Shown: piece by piece, positions 12,742 to 25,275 of the stretch
How the letters are laid out: the number at the start of each line of letters is the position of its first letter
Position numbering within the stretch: the stretch's first letter is position 1
Assembly: GCF_007655135.1 (NCBI RefSeq)
Contig: NC_045132.1
Span: 5,580,001-5,644,000, forward strand
DNA from: Punica granatum
Taxonomy: Eukaryota; Streptophyta; Magnoliopsida; Myrtales; Lythraceae
Reading direction: 5' to 3'
DNA: 64,000 nt
Translations under genes and position numbers: made by a program
Notes under the pieces: model-generated
The model's database searches: none
Told to the model about the DNA's origin: nothing
The model's input: the letters and a program-made list of their open reading frames with translations, nothing else

Positions 12742-14009
12742 TTCTTCTAAACGTAATCCATACAAGATAAAAAAAATAATCTGTTAACCCGTCGAGACAA
12801 AGAATTTAGTCATTATGATAGGACCAGTGTATTTAGAAAAATATTTTTTCCCAACTTTTAGTTTAGAAAAATCAAAAGCAATTTTGTACCAAAACAACTT
12901 AATATACAAATTGCGATATTTGCAACGCTCTTTTCCTCATATTTTAAGTTGCAAATGGGGAACTTTTCTCGCTCTCTAGTGTTTAATCTTTTTTTCTTCT
13001 AATTTCCACATTTTATAAAACTCTTCGACCCCCAAATTTTGAGTATCATACTTTCACAAAATTCACAAGGTTCAATAAGTAATTAATTTTTCGAAGGATA
13101 GCTTGTTTCTCCAGATTTTTCTAGATTTCTCCTTATGTGTATAAGTTTTTCCCCTTTTTTATGGAATTACTATACATATTTAAATAATATCAACTATAAA
13201 AGCAAGCATTTAATATTTCCGAATAAATATAACATCACGTTTTTTATCCCTATCATGTAGGGATTTTTCTCATCTTTTTAAATACTATAGTATTTGATAC
13301 CGTGTGTAGTCTCTCTCTATTATATTTTTCTAAAAAAAATATACATGTATCATATACTTTAATTTTCTTTATAAATATCAATTATATATTTCTTTCAATC
13401 CGTATTATTTATTTGATTAAAATGCAGTTTGCCCCATCTTTGAGGGTAGAAAACATTTGGCCCCAATCTTTAAAAATTTGCATGGTACCCCCCGAACTTT
13501 ATGGAATATGAGCGTGTCAACCCCTCAAATTAATTTTCTAGCCAAAATGAGTCATGTGTCGGGCACATGACCTTTTTGAGGGATAAAATTATCATTGGCT
13601 CTAATTAAAAAATAAAAAATAAAAAATATAATAAAGAATACAAGAGAAGATCGTAGACAGGATGAGAGTGCCCCATCGGCCACCACACTCCCGATCGAGG
13701 TTGCTGGCGGGCTCAGACCCGGCAGGCAACCTTGATCAGTAGTTGGTATAGCCGGTGGGGGACCCCACCCCCTATTCTAATCTCCCTTGTTGGGGTGCTA
13801 CTTTTTCACAATGGCGACTAATATGGACCCACATAGCTACCACCAAATCACCTGGTCTAGGATCGTGAGGCCATTGTCGTACTTAGCCACCATTTTCCAA
13901 TGATTTCGTTCAGGTCATAATAGCATGTATTGAGACATAATTGAAATTAAAAAAAAAGTCTCCAGTGCCGAAAGATAACAATATGTAATGGCAAAATTTA
14001 ATGTGAAAA
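12742..14009. other. AT-rich intergenic region with a GC-richer island at 13640-13880
   Basis: No gene recognised. The island at 13640-13880 resembles old genic or transposon sequence but gives no readable protein. Around 13424-13510 a stretch beginning TGCAGTTTGCCCC recalls the terminal repeat of the element at 29265-30270. Confidence 0.35.
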
Positions 14010-14614
14010 CTAGCAATTTGTCCCGAGCGTTGCGTGGGGGTCTGTTTTGGTTATTTTCAGTTAAAATTTGATAACTTAGTTGTATAGAGTGCATTTTATT
14101 CTTTATAGGTATCATATGATTGAAATATAGCAGTTAAATGAATTGGTCATTATTGTTGTGCAATGAGAAGGTGTAAGTTTAATTGTTTTGTTTTCTATTG
14201 GTGGATATATATGAATGAAATAATGTTAGATAGAATTGATTTCTAAATCTTGCGAATTTTGCAATATAAAAGACGTTGTTAAATTTGAAAATATTTTCTA
14301 TTAAATTGCAATGTAAGCAGAAGTAGAAGTTTGAGGCGGAGAGATATGTTTCATGAAAAGTGCATATAATTTTATATATGAATAAATGAGTTAAGTTATT
14401 TACATTATCATTTATTTATTATTTTAGTGAGAAGAGTAATAATGAAATAATTAATTATCAAGAAAAAATGAAATAATTGATTAATTAGTTTTGACATAGG
14501 TTGCTGCAGCTTCTTCTAGATTAATAAATTTTGTAAGGGGATTTGTTTAGATACAAATAAATTATAAAGTTTAGATGTTTGAAAATACAAAGAGCCCTTG
14601 TTCGTTTAGAATAT

Positions 14615-15037
14615 GGTAAATTATACCGGTGGTCCAAAAAAGTTTTATAAATGTTTCAATATGGTACAAAATGTTTTTTTTTGCTACTTGATGGTACAAA
14701 ATGTTTCAAAGTTATTTCAGTATAGTACAAACCGTCATCTCGCCATTGACGCCGTCAAATCGACGCTAATGGTGCAAAACCGATTTTTGTGGGATGTTAC
14801 ATGATGATGCAAAATGTTTTGAAATTGTAATTTAATAGTACAAAATGTTTTACGTAAGTTACATGATGGTGCAAAATTTACAGTATTGTAAAGGACGAAT
14901 TGACGGCGTTAATGGCGAGATGACGGTTTGTACTATACTGAAACAACTTTAAAATATTTTGTATCATCAAATAGCAAAACAAACTTTTTGTACCATACAT
15001 TTGTAAAACTTTTTAGACTGTCAGTGCAATTTACTCA
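14615..15037. mobile_element. Mutator-type MITE with 9-bp target duplication
   Basis: A 423-bp element flanked by a perfect 9-bp duplication TTAGAATAT (14606-14614 and 15038-15046). Its arms are long inverted repeats. The left arm runs GGTAAATTATACCGGTGG and then contains 'ATGGTACAAAATG' and 'GACGCCGTCAA'; the right arm is the complement. It belongs to the same family as the element at 46207-46964 and is nested in the Helitron 14010-18832. Confidence 0.8.
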
Positions 15038-15455
15038 TTAGAATATATATTTTCTATCAAAGTGCAATGTAAGCACGAGTTGGAGGCAGGTGCGCAGAAA
15101 TATGATTCATGAATAATTAGATATAAATTTATATATAAATAAATAACCACTGTTGATTTATTAATTGAGCAAAAAGATAATAAATAATCAATACATATAA
15201 TATATAAAAAGGATGGACAAGAAGGTATTGGAAAAGATTATAACTGTTCATTGTAATGACAACTGTTCCGAAATTATTTTTTGATATTTGGATATATAAA
15301 TATATCAATCTATCTATCAATGGTGAGTTTCTTCTTGAATGAGGTTTCATTTGAATCTTTTGGCATGTTGAGTTCCTCGCCAGGCGTGGAGATGATCTGG
15401 TTTGATGTTTCTGGGTTGGAGTTCTCTAGATCCTAAACAGTCTCTAACCTTTCTC

Positions 15456-16190
15456 CTATTTTTTGTTGTGGAGTTGTGAGTCCGAGCGAACCTTGTTTGG
15501 ATGCCTCTTCATCCTCCTGGTGAAGTGATCTTTGATCTTCATCTTTTGATTAGGATTCATCTTGGAAAGGGTTCTGTGAAATGTGAATTGTGAGGAACAT
15601 TTTACTGTGGTGAAATTTTGAGAACTAAGAAAGGAGAAAAGTATTGAATAAGTGGTTGTGATAACTTGTTGATGCATCTTTTCTTGATGTTGTTCTTCCA
15701 GAAACGCATTCGAGCTGAATTTCTTCGTGATCGTGTAGTTCTGCCAGCCTTCCTTGAGATTGTTATCATTCAACCCGATTTCGAAAATGAGAGTCCTGCT
15801 GCACATATTTCGAAGCAGTGGATGTATCTTTTGACAATCACCATTTTGAATGGTTAGTAACTCCGCAGCTATTGTGCTAAGTAGATTTTGAGCATCCTTA
15901 TCGAAAATGGTGAAAGTTGTCGATCTAGTAGCATCGGATACTTTTAGATGCATCATAAATCTGTAGGGAAATTGATTTTTTTAGTCTATTAAACTGAGAA
16001 TATTTTCCAACAAATTTAAGATTAGAATTTACTTGCAATGGGTAACTTTGAATTCCTTTTGCATGCATTGCAATTATAATGGTCACCATCCTTTGCAAGC
16101 TTCTTCATACAAATTTCACATGCGATGTAGCACCATGTGTAATTGTCGTCTATTCCATTTACTGTTGCCCAGACAGTGAAGATGTTTTCC
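15456..16190 (-). pseudogene. RPA70-like (replication protein A, DBD-C) remnant inside the Helitron
   Basis: Two pieces on the minus strand fit the C-terminal domain of replication protein A 70-kDa subunit. An upstream piece at about 16190-16010 reads a zinc-ribbon-like stretch (WCYIACEICMKK, then YNCNACK). A downstream piece at 15956-15840 reads LHLKV-type OB-fold sequence (HLKVSDATRSTTFTIFDKDA). They are probably split by a former intron. Further downstream the frame drifts into a Lys-rich tail without recognisable homology. RPA-like genes are known passengers of plant Helitrons. DBD-A and DBD-B are missing, so this is a relic, not a working gene. Confidence 0.65.
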
Positions 16191-17033
16191 TACAATTTTT
16201 TAGGTAAATTTGTGAGCAGAATGCTGTTGAGTAAATTTATGTTAATACTGCATAGAAGATAGAACCTGATCAGGGTATTCCTATTGCATCTGTGGTATGT
16301 CTTGTATGAACCTTTTGTTTCTGATAATTCTGGACTCTATATCAACTTTTGTTTGATATTGAGAGTGGTTTCGTGAATAGAGGTCCCGTCTCTTCAATGC
16401 ATAATGTTATAATTAATTTCTGTTAGGCCTTTGAAGATGTAAAGTTATTTTTTGTTATGTAAAATGATAATCTTTACCTCTGGAGTATGTCAGCTGCCTC
16501 CGGGATTTGTAGATTGTCATGAACTTTTGCGCTTGTAGTTGAACCGAGGGTGAGTTCATCTACGATAGGGACGTAATGTTAGGAGAAAATTTGTACATGA
16601 AGATAAATGACTTGTTTCTGAAATAATTTTGAATTTGCTTTAACGTTGAACACAAATGAAGCTTACCTCTAAATTTTTTTACCAAACAGATGGAAGAGAG
16701 GAAGTCGAAAGATATGGAATAAGGAAGGGGAGAAGTTGAGGCCACCCCTACAATGGAGTAAGCACAATAGTAATAGTAGAACATGGAAGGTATAACATAT
16801 TTAGGCTGAAGAAACTGTAACTGCTGTGCAGATGAAAAATCAGTCCAATTTACCTGAATGGCAGGAGAATGGAGCACTCCTCTTGAAACTAAGTATTTGC
16901 TTCCTTAGATTCCTCGCTTGGTGGTATTAGGCAACCATACCGAGGCATTGGTATTCATTTTCCAAAAATGTAAATCATATGGCAGGAAAGCAGCAGAGCA
17001 TAAAAAAATAGCGGTAACAAATACTAACAAATT

Positions 17034-17580
17034 TCAGTACGATGATGTAAAATATATGCATTCAACCATACCAAGTTGTTTAACCATCTTCTGCAGCTTA
17101 ATGGATTGTGTGCTTTCATTATCCTTTTGTGAAATTAGTTTTAATCGTCTCTTCAATCTAGCTATCTCGCACGACAGTTTATAGGAAGAACTATTTGCAT
17201 TACTTACACCAAGAATAGAGTAAGCAGGGGAAGGGGATGGTTCGAGATAAGAGGGAGGAGAAGAGAAGGCCATAGCTGTGGAGGAGAGAGTAGAACAGTT
17301 AGAGGACAATATAAAAGGTATAAGCTGAGATCAAATTCTTGTGCAACAAATATGAACAACAACAACGGATATTCAATAGAAAAAAACCGTCTTTCAAAAA
17401 TATGACGAATGTACCTTCACATGATTTTGCTTTTGAAAGTTTTTCAGCCTTTGAGTTGTCTTTTGCCTTCGTCTTTCCATCCACATCATCAGATTCAGAA
17501 CCCGAGTGGGAGGACGACTCTTTTGAAGAGTCATCTTCCTTGTCACTCCAAGGCATTGATCTCTGCATGCCCGAATAACT
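17034..17580 (-). pseudogene. Captured host-gene exons of unknown identity inside the Helitron
   Basis: Three exon-like stretches on the minus strand are separated by plausible GT..AG introns: an acidic Ser-rich piece (MPWSDKEDDSSKESSSHSGS, near 17560-17410), a Pro/Ser-rich piece (AFSSPPSYLEPSPSPAYSIL, near 17275-17210) and a helical piece with heptad-like spacing (ARLKRRLKLISQ..., near 17160-17070). Exon-like texture within a Helitron suggests gene capture. I do not recognise the donor. It could be a nuclear or cytoskeletal coiled-coil protein, but nothing fixes this. Confidence 0.4.
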
Positions 17581-17879
17581 GACTCTGAAAATTGCAAAAT
17601 AATTACATAAGACCAATCTCTGAGGCATAACATAATTCTTATGCAGAGCGGTAGCATCACATTAATCTTTATTGGGTTAGTTGTTAAACGCTCTTCCGAA
17701 CCTTTTCTAAAGAATTTGGCTTACAGAGTACAACCAAAACAACATATGATATATGTGGCAAGAAGGAATTGATTGTTCACTTCAACATATCTTTTGAATA
17801 CAGTGGATGCTAAATAGTCACTCCAGGGATAAGTCGGTAATTGAAGTTAACATGAAATATTAATGGAGAGTTTGTTTTC

Positions 17880-19025
17880 AAAAATTGAAACTTTACTTCA
17901 CTCCACACTACTCTATTATTCCTTTCAACACACAATTATCACTTTTTTACTTTTTCTTCAATTTAATAATAAATTCTTTCACATACTTTTTCTTAACCAT
18001 TATTATAACTAACTAGTTGCTAGGATTAAGGAAATAATCGTAGGATAGTATTGGGACGATAATTATGAAAAATAATTTGTATAGATGATAAAGTGAACAA
18101 ATTATAACTAACAAAGAATATATTCCTCAATATTTAAATTAAATGAGCAAATTAAAAATTAAAAAAATAACTAAAAGTAAAACAATAATCTTAAGAATTA
18201 TTACTCCCCAATAAAATTTAAATTTTCATCTCCATATACGTCAAGAAGTACAACAATATTTGTTGAAATTTAATCGTATCTAAGTTTTTGCAATATCAAA
18301 TATTTATGGCAATTCAATCATAAAATTTATATAAAATATGGACTTCCATATTAAAAAAATTTTGCTCTAATTTTTCATATTATGGTGTAAGGTATACCTT
18401 TAAAGAGCAACTGATTTGTGTACATAATTGGAAAATATTTTAGAATTTTAAGATTTTGTAACGATATTTAGCTTCTATATATAACTAAAACACTCACCTA
18501 ATTGTTGAGAACTTCTTCGATTTGGCACGAAATTCTATCAATTCTTACATCCTTATTGGTGCTGACTCCAAAGGACATACCTATTGTAAACAGTAAATAA
18601 TGATAATAATAATACTAATAATAATAATAATTACTTCAACATGAATATAAAATACAAATATGTGACTGATGGTTTTCCATTTGGGTTTTCAAAAGTGACA
18701 TGGCAGCATGATATTGCACCACTTGTCACAGTCTTATTAGTTGTGACATGAAAGGTCACACAATGCAAGCCCTCATTCGTCCTACGTGACGTTTCAAGAC
18801 GCATTGACCTGGCTTTTATAATTATATATAGATTTTTAATAGTAAATTCTCCTAACTATTCATTACTTTTTTGTCTTTTTTTCAATTTTATAATAAATTC
18901 TCTCACATATTTTTTCTTAATTTATTACAACTAATTTTTTAATAAATAAAATTTTCCAACTATTTTGTGTCCATTTGATGGAGTGGAGTAGAGTTATTAC
19001 TGTACTTCAAAACCAAACGCCCAAT
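17880..19025. repeat. Two relics of one MITE family either side of the Helitron 5' end
   Basis: 17933-18012 (inside the Helitron) and 18862-18930 (just outside it) share a long T-rich stretch around 'AATAATAAATTCT..CACATA.TTTTTTCTTAA'. The outer copy ends near 19010 in 'AAAACCAAACGCCC', which matches the terminal 'TTTGGTTTT' of the MITEs at 24415, 26720 and 39593. Confidence 0.5.
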
Positions 19026-20040
19026 AAGTTTCTTTGGACAACGGCTTTCATTCGAGCACCAGCTTTCATCTATCCTGTAGAGCCCCACTTGAGATAGAAG
19101 ACTCATAAGAATCTATCTCATAGAACTTGACGTCATTTTCCCAATCAATATATAATTCAGTTAATTATTGAGCCGGGGAACGTAAATTGTCAATCTTTAA
19201 CCATGTCATTAAAAATTTAGCATAAGGCTTATAGGACTCTCCATCATTGCTCTGTTAGTTGTGACATTTTCAAAAAAATATGCGTATTTTGGGTTGGGGA
19301 AATTGCAAATCACTCACAACAATATATAATATATAACATTGATCTACATCCAATACAGGGAAAACTGTTGAACCTGTGCGAAGCCTTCAATGGCAATGGG
19401 AGAACCTGTAGCTTTGTGCAATCTCTTCAATGGAAATAACAATCTGATCTGTCGGACAGAGATGGAGCAGTGCACAAGATCTACGCAGTCTTTAATGGCT
19501 ACTAGAGGACCTCTGCGAGGAAACGATAGGAGCTCCGGGAAGGGGAGGGCCTGTACCAACCACCAATAGGAGCTGTCAAAGTTCATCAATGGCAATGGCA
19601 CGAGGTTGGAAGAGAGGAACAACTTGAGGACCCTCCGAAGAGATTGTCCATGGGAGAATTTGCAACTGGATCGAAGCATACTGGGGGTTTGTTTGGGAGA
19701 CGAAGAGGAAGATGGAAAGCCTTTGGGGGGAACTAACGGTACAGACAAGGAGAGAAAAGGGAAAACGTTTTTTTTTTTTTTTTGGGGGGGGGAGGAAGTA
19801 TAGGTGGTGCAACTGAGGAGACAACATTTTTGGAGCAACTGAGGAGGCAATGGTTCTGGAGCTTAGGGTTTTCGTATGGGTTAATCCGTTAACGATGTTG
19901 AAGCAAGAGCTGAGGCAGTAGATTTCGTGCGTCTGCTTTTTTATATTATACATTGATGAGCAAGACTTCACCATATCCTTTATATATATATATATATATA
20001 TATTAATCCTTATCTCCACATTATTTTTGAATTTTTAATT
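19026..20040. other. Region with one open minus-strand frame of unknown nature, plus TA repeat
   Basis: 19344-19850 is open on the minus strand (168 codons, Pro/Ser-rich), but the composition comes partly from low-complexity runs (poly-T/poly-G at 19769-19792). No family is recognised and no splice partners are seen. The plus strand repeats a phrase 'CTTCAATGG.AATGG' (19386, 19428, 19576), suggesting a decayed short-period repeat. A (TA)n microsatellite lies at 19980-20003. Confidence 0.3.
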
Positions 20041-20840
20041 TCACAAGTGCTTAATTGATATATTAGAATTATTTTATTTCTGGCGTTTATATATATATTC
20101 TTAGATTTGCAAAAGGGTTCTTAATTTTTTTCCCCTAAAAGATAGTGAAACATTTTCTAAAAGCAATTACTTACATAATTGAAAGTGTAAGGAGATTCTT
20201 AGAATACTTAAAAACTTCATAGGTTCTATGTTAATATTTAATCCACTCAAATTGAAAATGATACTAATTGAATTTATTTAAAATTTCATATAGTGAAAGG
20301 AATAAGAGTCAAACATAATTTGATGAAAATGCTCAGTAAATCGACATTAATTTAAGTTGAGATTTTATTTTGCGTCAATAATTTATCTTATATTAAAAGA
20401 TGCGAAAGGAATTTAGATAAATCGAAGTGTCTTTTCAATTTCAAAATTAAAATCTAACATATTTTTAAAAATAGAGTAAATCACATTTTTCCCGATTGAA
20501 AAATGAACAAAAAAATGCTGAAAAATGCTAAGTCTTATGTAATATAAGTTGAAATGTCAAATTATAGGAATAATTTATCACATTTTAAAAGATGTTAAAG
20601 GCATTCAAATAAATCGAGGTGTCTTTTCGATTTCAGTATTAAAATCTAAAACTATTTTTTAAGAGTATAATGAATCACATTTATGCTTATTAAAAAATTA
20701 TATATATTTTGTCATTCTATGTATAAGAGTAAAAAAATTTTACCAAAATTCGCCATCTATGTTGAAAACGTAAATTCTCAACTCCTTATTCGAGGATTTT
20801 TTCCCCAAATTAGATGACTCTTCAAATGCCCTAGTTTAGC

Positions 20841-20842
<2 letters not shown>

Positions 20843-20883
<41 letters not shown>
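20843..20883. repeat. (AT)n microsatellite
   Basis: Uninterrupted AT dinucleotide run of about 20 units in a long AT-rich stretch (20040-21226) that otherwise holds nothing I can name. Confidence 0.9.
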
Positions 20884-20886
<3 letters not shown>

Positions 20887-21226
20887 TTAGCATTACTTCC
20901 ATGAATTCTCCCATTTGTGCAATAAGGGCCTTCCATATAAGCATATTGCACAAACTCTCAGCCCATGGTCGGTTATCTCCTTGAGTTTTCCCATTAATGT
21001 ATTTATAATTTTATTGGATGTTCTCATGGAGACTTTCATACTTTATTTAGAGATGTTAACTGATAAAACGACTATCCTAATTTTTTATTCATTTCTTAAT
21101 TTTTGTACTGTACCGGCAATATAAACAAAAAAAAAACAAATAAGGTCACAATACGCGGATTACATGACTAGTTAACCATTAATATACCTAACAATATTTT
21201 TTAATATTCTAATACAATTTTTATTT

Positions 21227-21915
21227 GAGAAAATAACGTCATATATTCCAACAATTACATGTTATCTCAGTTTTATCCCAACATCGATTTTTTTCTTGAG
21301 CTACCATAACGTTAATGGTTTGGTTTCAAATATATCTCACCGTAAAAGTTCCGTCCATTTTTTACTAAAATATTGATGTGGTCCATTAATTGCTTGACAG
21401 AGCTAACGTGGAGAATGTGTGGGTCCCTATCTAGAGGAAAAATTACACCATATATCTCAACTTTTTTGTTATTTCTCAATTTTATCCTAATCTTTTGATA
21501 CTTTCTCAATTTTATCCCAACATTTCGATAGGTTCTTAATTTTATCTCAATATTCTACTGTTTTCTCAATATTATTACAACAGGTTGGGATAAATTTGAG
21601 AAATTTTAAAAAATTGTGATAAAATTGAGTACAAACAAAAAGGTTGGGATAAAATTGAGATAATATTTAAAAGTTGGGATATATAGTGTTATTTTTCTCT
21701 TGTATTGGAACTCACACACTCTCCATATTAACGCCATCAAACAATTTAACGCGCCACGTCAGCATTTCAGTTAAAAATGGACTGAATGTTTATAGCGGGA
21801 TAGATTTGACACCAAACTATTAACGTTTGGATACTTGTGTAAAAAGAAAAAAATAACGTTGGGATAAAATTAAGATACTATATAAAAATTAGAATATATG
21901 GTGCAATTTTTCCTT
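21227..21915. mobile_element. Fold-back (long inverted repeat) MITE, Mutator-like
   Basis: Arms of roughly 200 bp are inverted copies. The left arm contains AACGTTAATGGTTTGGTTTC and TCCGTCCATTTTTTACT; the right arm carries their complements (GAAACCAAACTATTAACGTT-like, AAAAATGGACTGAA). Inner repeats of 'CTCAATTTTATCC' follow the left arm. Flanks are T-rich and roughly similar (TTTTTATTT and TTTTTAATTT). No coding sequence. Confidence 0.6.
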
Positions 21916-23112
21916 TTTAATTTCACAAGTAATTAACTAGTTTCTCGGAAATGTAAAATAGTTTACATAATGTTTAAAATTGTTTGCAATACTCACTTCA
22001 ACATTGAATCCTCATAAAAATGAAAAGAACATCTCTTAAAAAGTATAGATGATGATATATGAAATCATTTTATTGCTCTTATGTACTTTTTTTAAGGAAA
22101 AAATATTTTTCTAAAGTTAGAGTTTGCGTTCCCTTAATTAATTCACTTAATTAATTCCACGCGTGCAAGAATCTCCTCTTCCCTATTCTGACGGTTTTAC
22201 CAAATTAAATGCACATGGACGACTCAGATAAAACACGGAACCATCTGTCCCCGCCGAAAGTCGAGAACAGACCATAATCGGCACGGGACCGAACTAACTG
22301 GTCCCCGTCCCTCCCCCCTCCCTAGTAATAATTAATAAAAAAAAATTATCATTAATGTGAATTGTTTTAAATAATTCAACATGTATTTTCATTCAGTAAG
22401 ATCTCAAGTTCGAATTTTATAAAAAAAATTCATTTTGAGAGAGTATTGCCTCTCGAATCGAATTGAATTAGTCGAGATCTATTGCATTTTCGAATATTTG
22501 AGTGCATCTTGAGAAAAATAAAAAAGTTGTTATAAATTCATGATTTTATTAATGGGAACCAAATAAATAGATCGAACCAGACAGATAAATCCACCGTCGC
22601 CGAATCCCAAGTGGGTGGGAGTGGGGAGAGAGGAACTTCTTGAAGGTTAAGACCACATTTTGTGGCGTTGAAATATTTGTCATGTGAACGGCCCCACTTA
22701 ACAAGGGAATTTGTGGGCGCCACTTATCTGTCTCTTCCTTGGGTGTGTCTCGACAACACTTTCATTATGTTTGAATTTTTCTTTTTTCTTTTTTCTTTTT
22801 TTATGTTCGATTCGTTGGAATATAAATAATGCAGGGTACAGTAAGCAGCATATAAAATTGAGGATGAATGATGCTGAAATTCTAATAAAATTTTGTTTGT
22901 TAAAATAGATAGAATAGAGTAGTTGGAACTTGGAATTAAACTTTCTACATGAGATTGATCAGAATAATAGGAAATGTAATACAATCATATAATTCTTAAA
23001 TTTTCAATTAAGCTTATAAGCGATTGGATGATATCTAATCCAAAAATCTCGAGTCGTTAGTTTATGAAACTCAAGTCTCATATAAACTCTTTAATTTCTT
23101 TTTACTTTTAAC
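21916..23112. other. AT-rich intergenic region, no gene
   Basis: No recognisable gene. A tRNA-like B-box phrase AGTTCGAATTTT at 22408-22419 may be a degraded SINE head, but a matching A box is not convincing. A moderately GC-rich patch at 22160-22310 is not coding. Confidence 0.35.
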
Positions 23113-24253
23113 TAGTGTTATCAGAACCGGATCGGATCGGACGGTTCGATCGGTCGGACCGAAATCAAATCTATGTTCGGTCCGATTAGCTTGAAAACCA
23201 AAAATGTATAAACAGATCGGTGAATCCAAAAATTCGGCCGGTTTTTAAACAAACTTATTTGAACCGGCCGGTTGGACGGTTCATAATTTTTTAAAATTTA
23301 AAGGAAATCCCCCGTAAATGTGACCAGTCTTCTTCACCGAAAATTTTCAACAGTGAAACCCTAGTCTTCTTCCCTCCAGCTCAATCATCAGTGGCTTCAC
23401 CGAAGTTCCGCCCCGCCAAGCTCACGAGAAAAGAGCTTCTCTTTCTTCTTCAGCCATCGGCCTCTCGTAAGCTCGAAGATTCAAGGTTTTCAGCTTGGAG
23501 ATCTCTGGAATGGCTAATTTCTTGCAGAAGCTTGTCAGGAGCAGCAACACTTCGTCCTCTCGCATGCTCTTGAGCTCCTCCAATCTTCAAAAGATCATCC
23601 CATTCCTTCCGAAACCCACAGCCACAACATCTTCCCTCACCCCCCAACCCGACCAGACAAAACCAGTGATTCCTCTACCTCCAAGAATCAATGTAAGTCC
23701 CAACCTTTCGCAATACCAGCAACTTATTTTCCCCAATTCGCCATTTGGGTTCTGCTCGAGCCCTGTTTCTTCGGCTGGGGTAAAATGTCGGAGGAAGCTG
23801 AGGGTGATGGTGAGGGGATAATTTGGGTAGACAGTGTGAAGAAGAAGAAGATGAAGGAAGATCACTATGCACAGGTATTAGAAGCTCAGAAAGCGGCTCA
23901 CGCAAAAGGCAAAGGCATAGTGATTGCTACCCTGCAAGTAATGAGGTTGTAAGTAGTAACTGACAATGAATTCCATTTTGTTGTTCAATCCCTATTCTTG
24001 TACAGATTTGAGATGTTAATTTCTGCTCAAATATGGTTTCGATGATCCTAAGATTGAAGAAATTGTCCGGAATTTACTATGAATTTCTCAGCTCACAATC
24101 CGTGTTAGGGTATGTTTTTCACTTTTTATAATAATTATGTATTGTATAATTTAATTAAACGTGTAGTCCGATCCATCGAACCCGGTTGGACCCATCGAAC
24201 CTATTAACCATACCTCGACCGGTTCAACATCCGATTCGATTTTGATAACACTG
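23113..24253 (+). mobile_element. hAT-type element carrying a host-gene fragment
   Basis: Terminal inverted repeats TAGTGTTATC (left) and its complement GATAACACTG (right, CAGTGTTATC read inward) are typical of hAT elements. Flanking 8-mers CTTTTAAC (23105-23112) and CTCTCAAC (24254-24261) agree at 6 of 8 positions, fitting an aged 8-bp duplication. Subterminal GAACCGG/CGGACCG motifs are repeated at both ends. There is no transposase; the centre carries the gene fragment at 23510-23952. Confidence 0.7.
23510..23952 (+). pseudogene. Captured gene fragment, possibly a mitochondrial small-subunit ribosomal protein of the mS38/AURKAIP1 type
   Basis: An open frame starts MANFLQKLVRSSNTSSSRML, a plausible mitochondrial presequence rich in Ser, Arg and Leu, and runs through a Pro-rich middle (FGFCSSPVSS). 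After a one-base frame change near 23780 it continues as EGIIWVDSVKKKKMK. The last phrase resembles the start of the mS38 basic C-terminal domain (consensus like WADSVKKKRKKKM), but the rest of that domain is replaced by unrelated sequence. So the copy is frameshifted and C-terminally broken. It lies wholly inside the hAT element 23113-24253. The family call rests on a short motif and is tentative. Confidence 0.4.
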
Positions 24254-24414
24254 CTCTCAACACCCACCATCATATAATAATATGTAGTCTTTATTTTTCA
24301 TATCCTTTATCTAAATGTGCCACGTGCCTTCAACCACCTAATCTAAAAATTGACCACGAGGTATCCATTTTTCTCCCACTTTCTAGGATGGAGGGAATTT
24401 GGGTGGCAAAAAGT

Positions 24415-24750
24415 CTGGCTTGTTTGATATTAGAGTTGCATAAAGTTGAGTTTAACTCATCTCTACTCTGACTTTATATATGTATATATTTAATTAGGTT
24501 ATAATGATTGTGTTGTTGAACTATGAGAATAAGTGTGAAAAAGTAATGAACAGTTAAGAGAAAATAATAATTGTGTTGTTAAATTGGGGAAAAAATGTAA
24601 TGAATAGTCGAGAGAATTTAGTATTAAAAATTGAATTGAATGATTAAAAAAATTGAAAAAAATGAAAAAGTAATAATTGTGTCTTTAAACTAAAGATAAG
24701 TAGAGTTAAGTGAAGTATAGTTAAAAATTAACTCTAAAATCAAAAATGGC
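24415..24750. mobile_element. MITE of the 'TTTGGTTTTAGAGTTAAA' family
   Basis: An element of about 335 bp with inverted ends: left GGCTTGTTTGATATTAGAGTT, right the complement of GCCATTTTTGATTTTAGAGTT. The interior is A/T-rich with repeated 'AAAAAGTAAT' and 'AATAATTGTG'. Relatives occur at 26720-26973, 39593-39905 and as fragments near 18000 and 18900. Confidence 0.6.
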
Positions 24751-25275
24751 ATAATACGTGACAATATGGCGGACGGTTGGGCGGTTTCGTTCACAATGTC
24801 AGCCTTCATAACCTTGAGCTTGCATGGTACTCACGATTTCGCCAATTGATCCTTGATGTAGACTTGGAAATTGTTGGCCGAGCTTTGTAGCCTAGGAGAG
24901 ACAACCATGGATAGAGCGGGAGTATTATCCAAGGAATCCTATCATCGGTAGCGACTACTTGGTGATTACCCAAAATACTCAGTGACAAGGAAATGGATGT
25001 ACAAATTAGCACGTAAATCAAAGATTGAGGAGATTGATCATCCTTCACAGGCTTGCGTCTTGTCTTCTCTATGGAGATATTGTTAGAGCTGCCTTGCTCC
25101 ATTCATATTCTTGTTAGTATATGTTTATGTATTTTTTTTAAAACTTTTTGGGCCTTGGTTTTGTTTCTCATTGGAAAAAGGATTTAGGTTAATGATTCAA
25201 AGATAATGAACTTTATCCATTTTTCAATTTTGTCATGGAGGTCTGCTCAATGCTAGATTCAAAGGCGCATAATAG
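24751..25275. other. Spacer with no recognised gene
   Basis: A minus-strand frame at 25102-24806 has no homology I know and no coding context. Otherwise nothing notable. Confidence 0.35.

Larger units (their letters stand above)
14010..18832 (-). mobile_element. Helitron, minus orientation, 4.8 kb, with RPA remnant and captured exons
   Basis: Read on the minus strand, the element starts with TC (18832-18831) after an A in TCTATATATAATTATAAAAG and ends in CTAG at 14013-14010 followed by T. A GC-rich hairpin (CCCCACGCAACGCTCGGG) lies about 10 bases before CTAG. These are the standard Helitron hallmarks, with insertion between A and T and no target duplication. It holds an RPA70-like remnant (15456-16190), captured exons (17034-17580) and a nested Mutator-type MITE (14615-15037). 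No Rep/helicase gene is visible, so it is non-autonomous or gutted. Confidence 0.75.

Noticed and set aside
19344..19850. 168-codon minus-strand frame
   Set aside because: Kept only as an unclassified region: partly low-complexity runs and no recognisable family.
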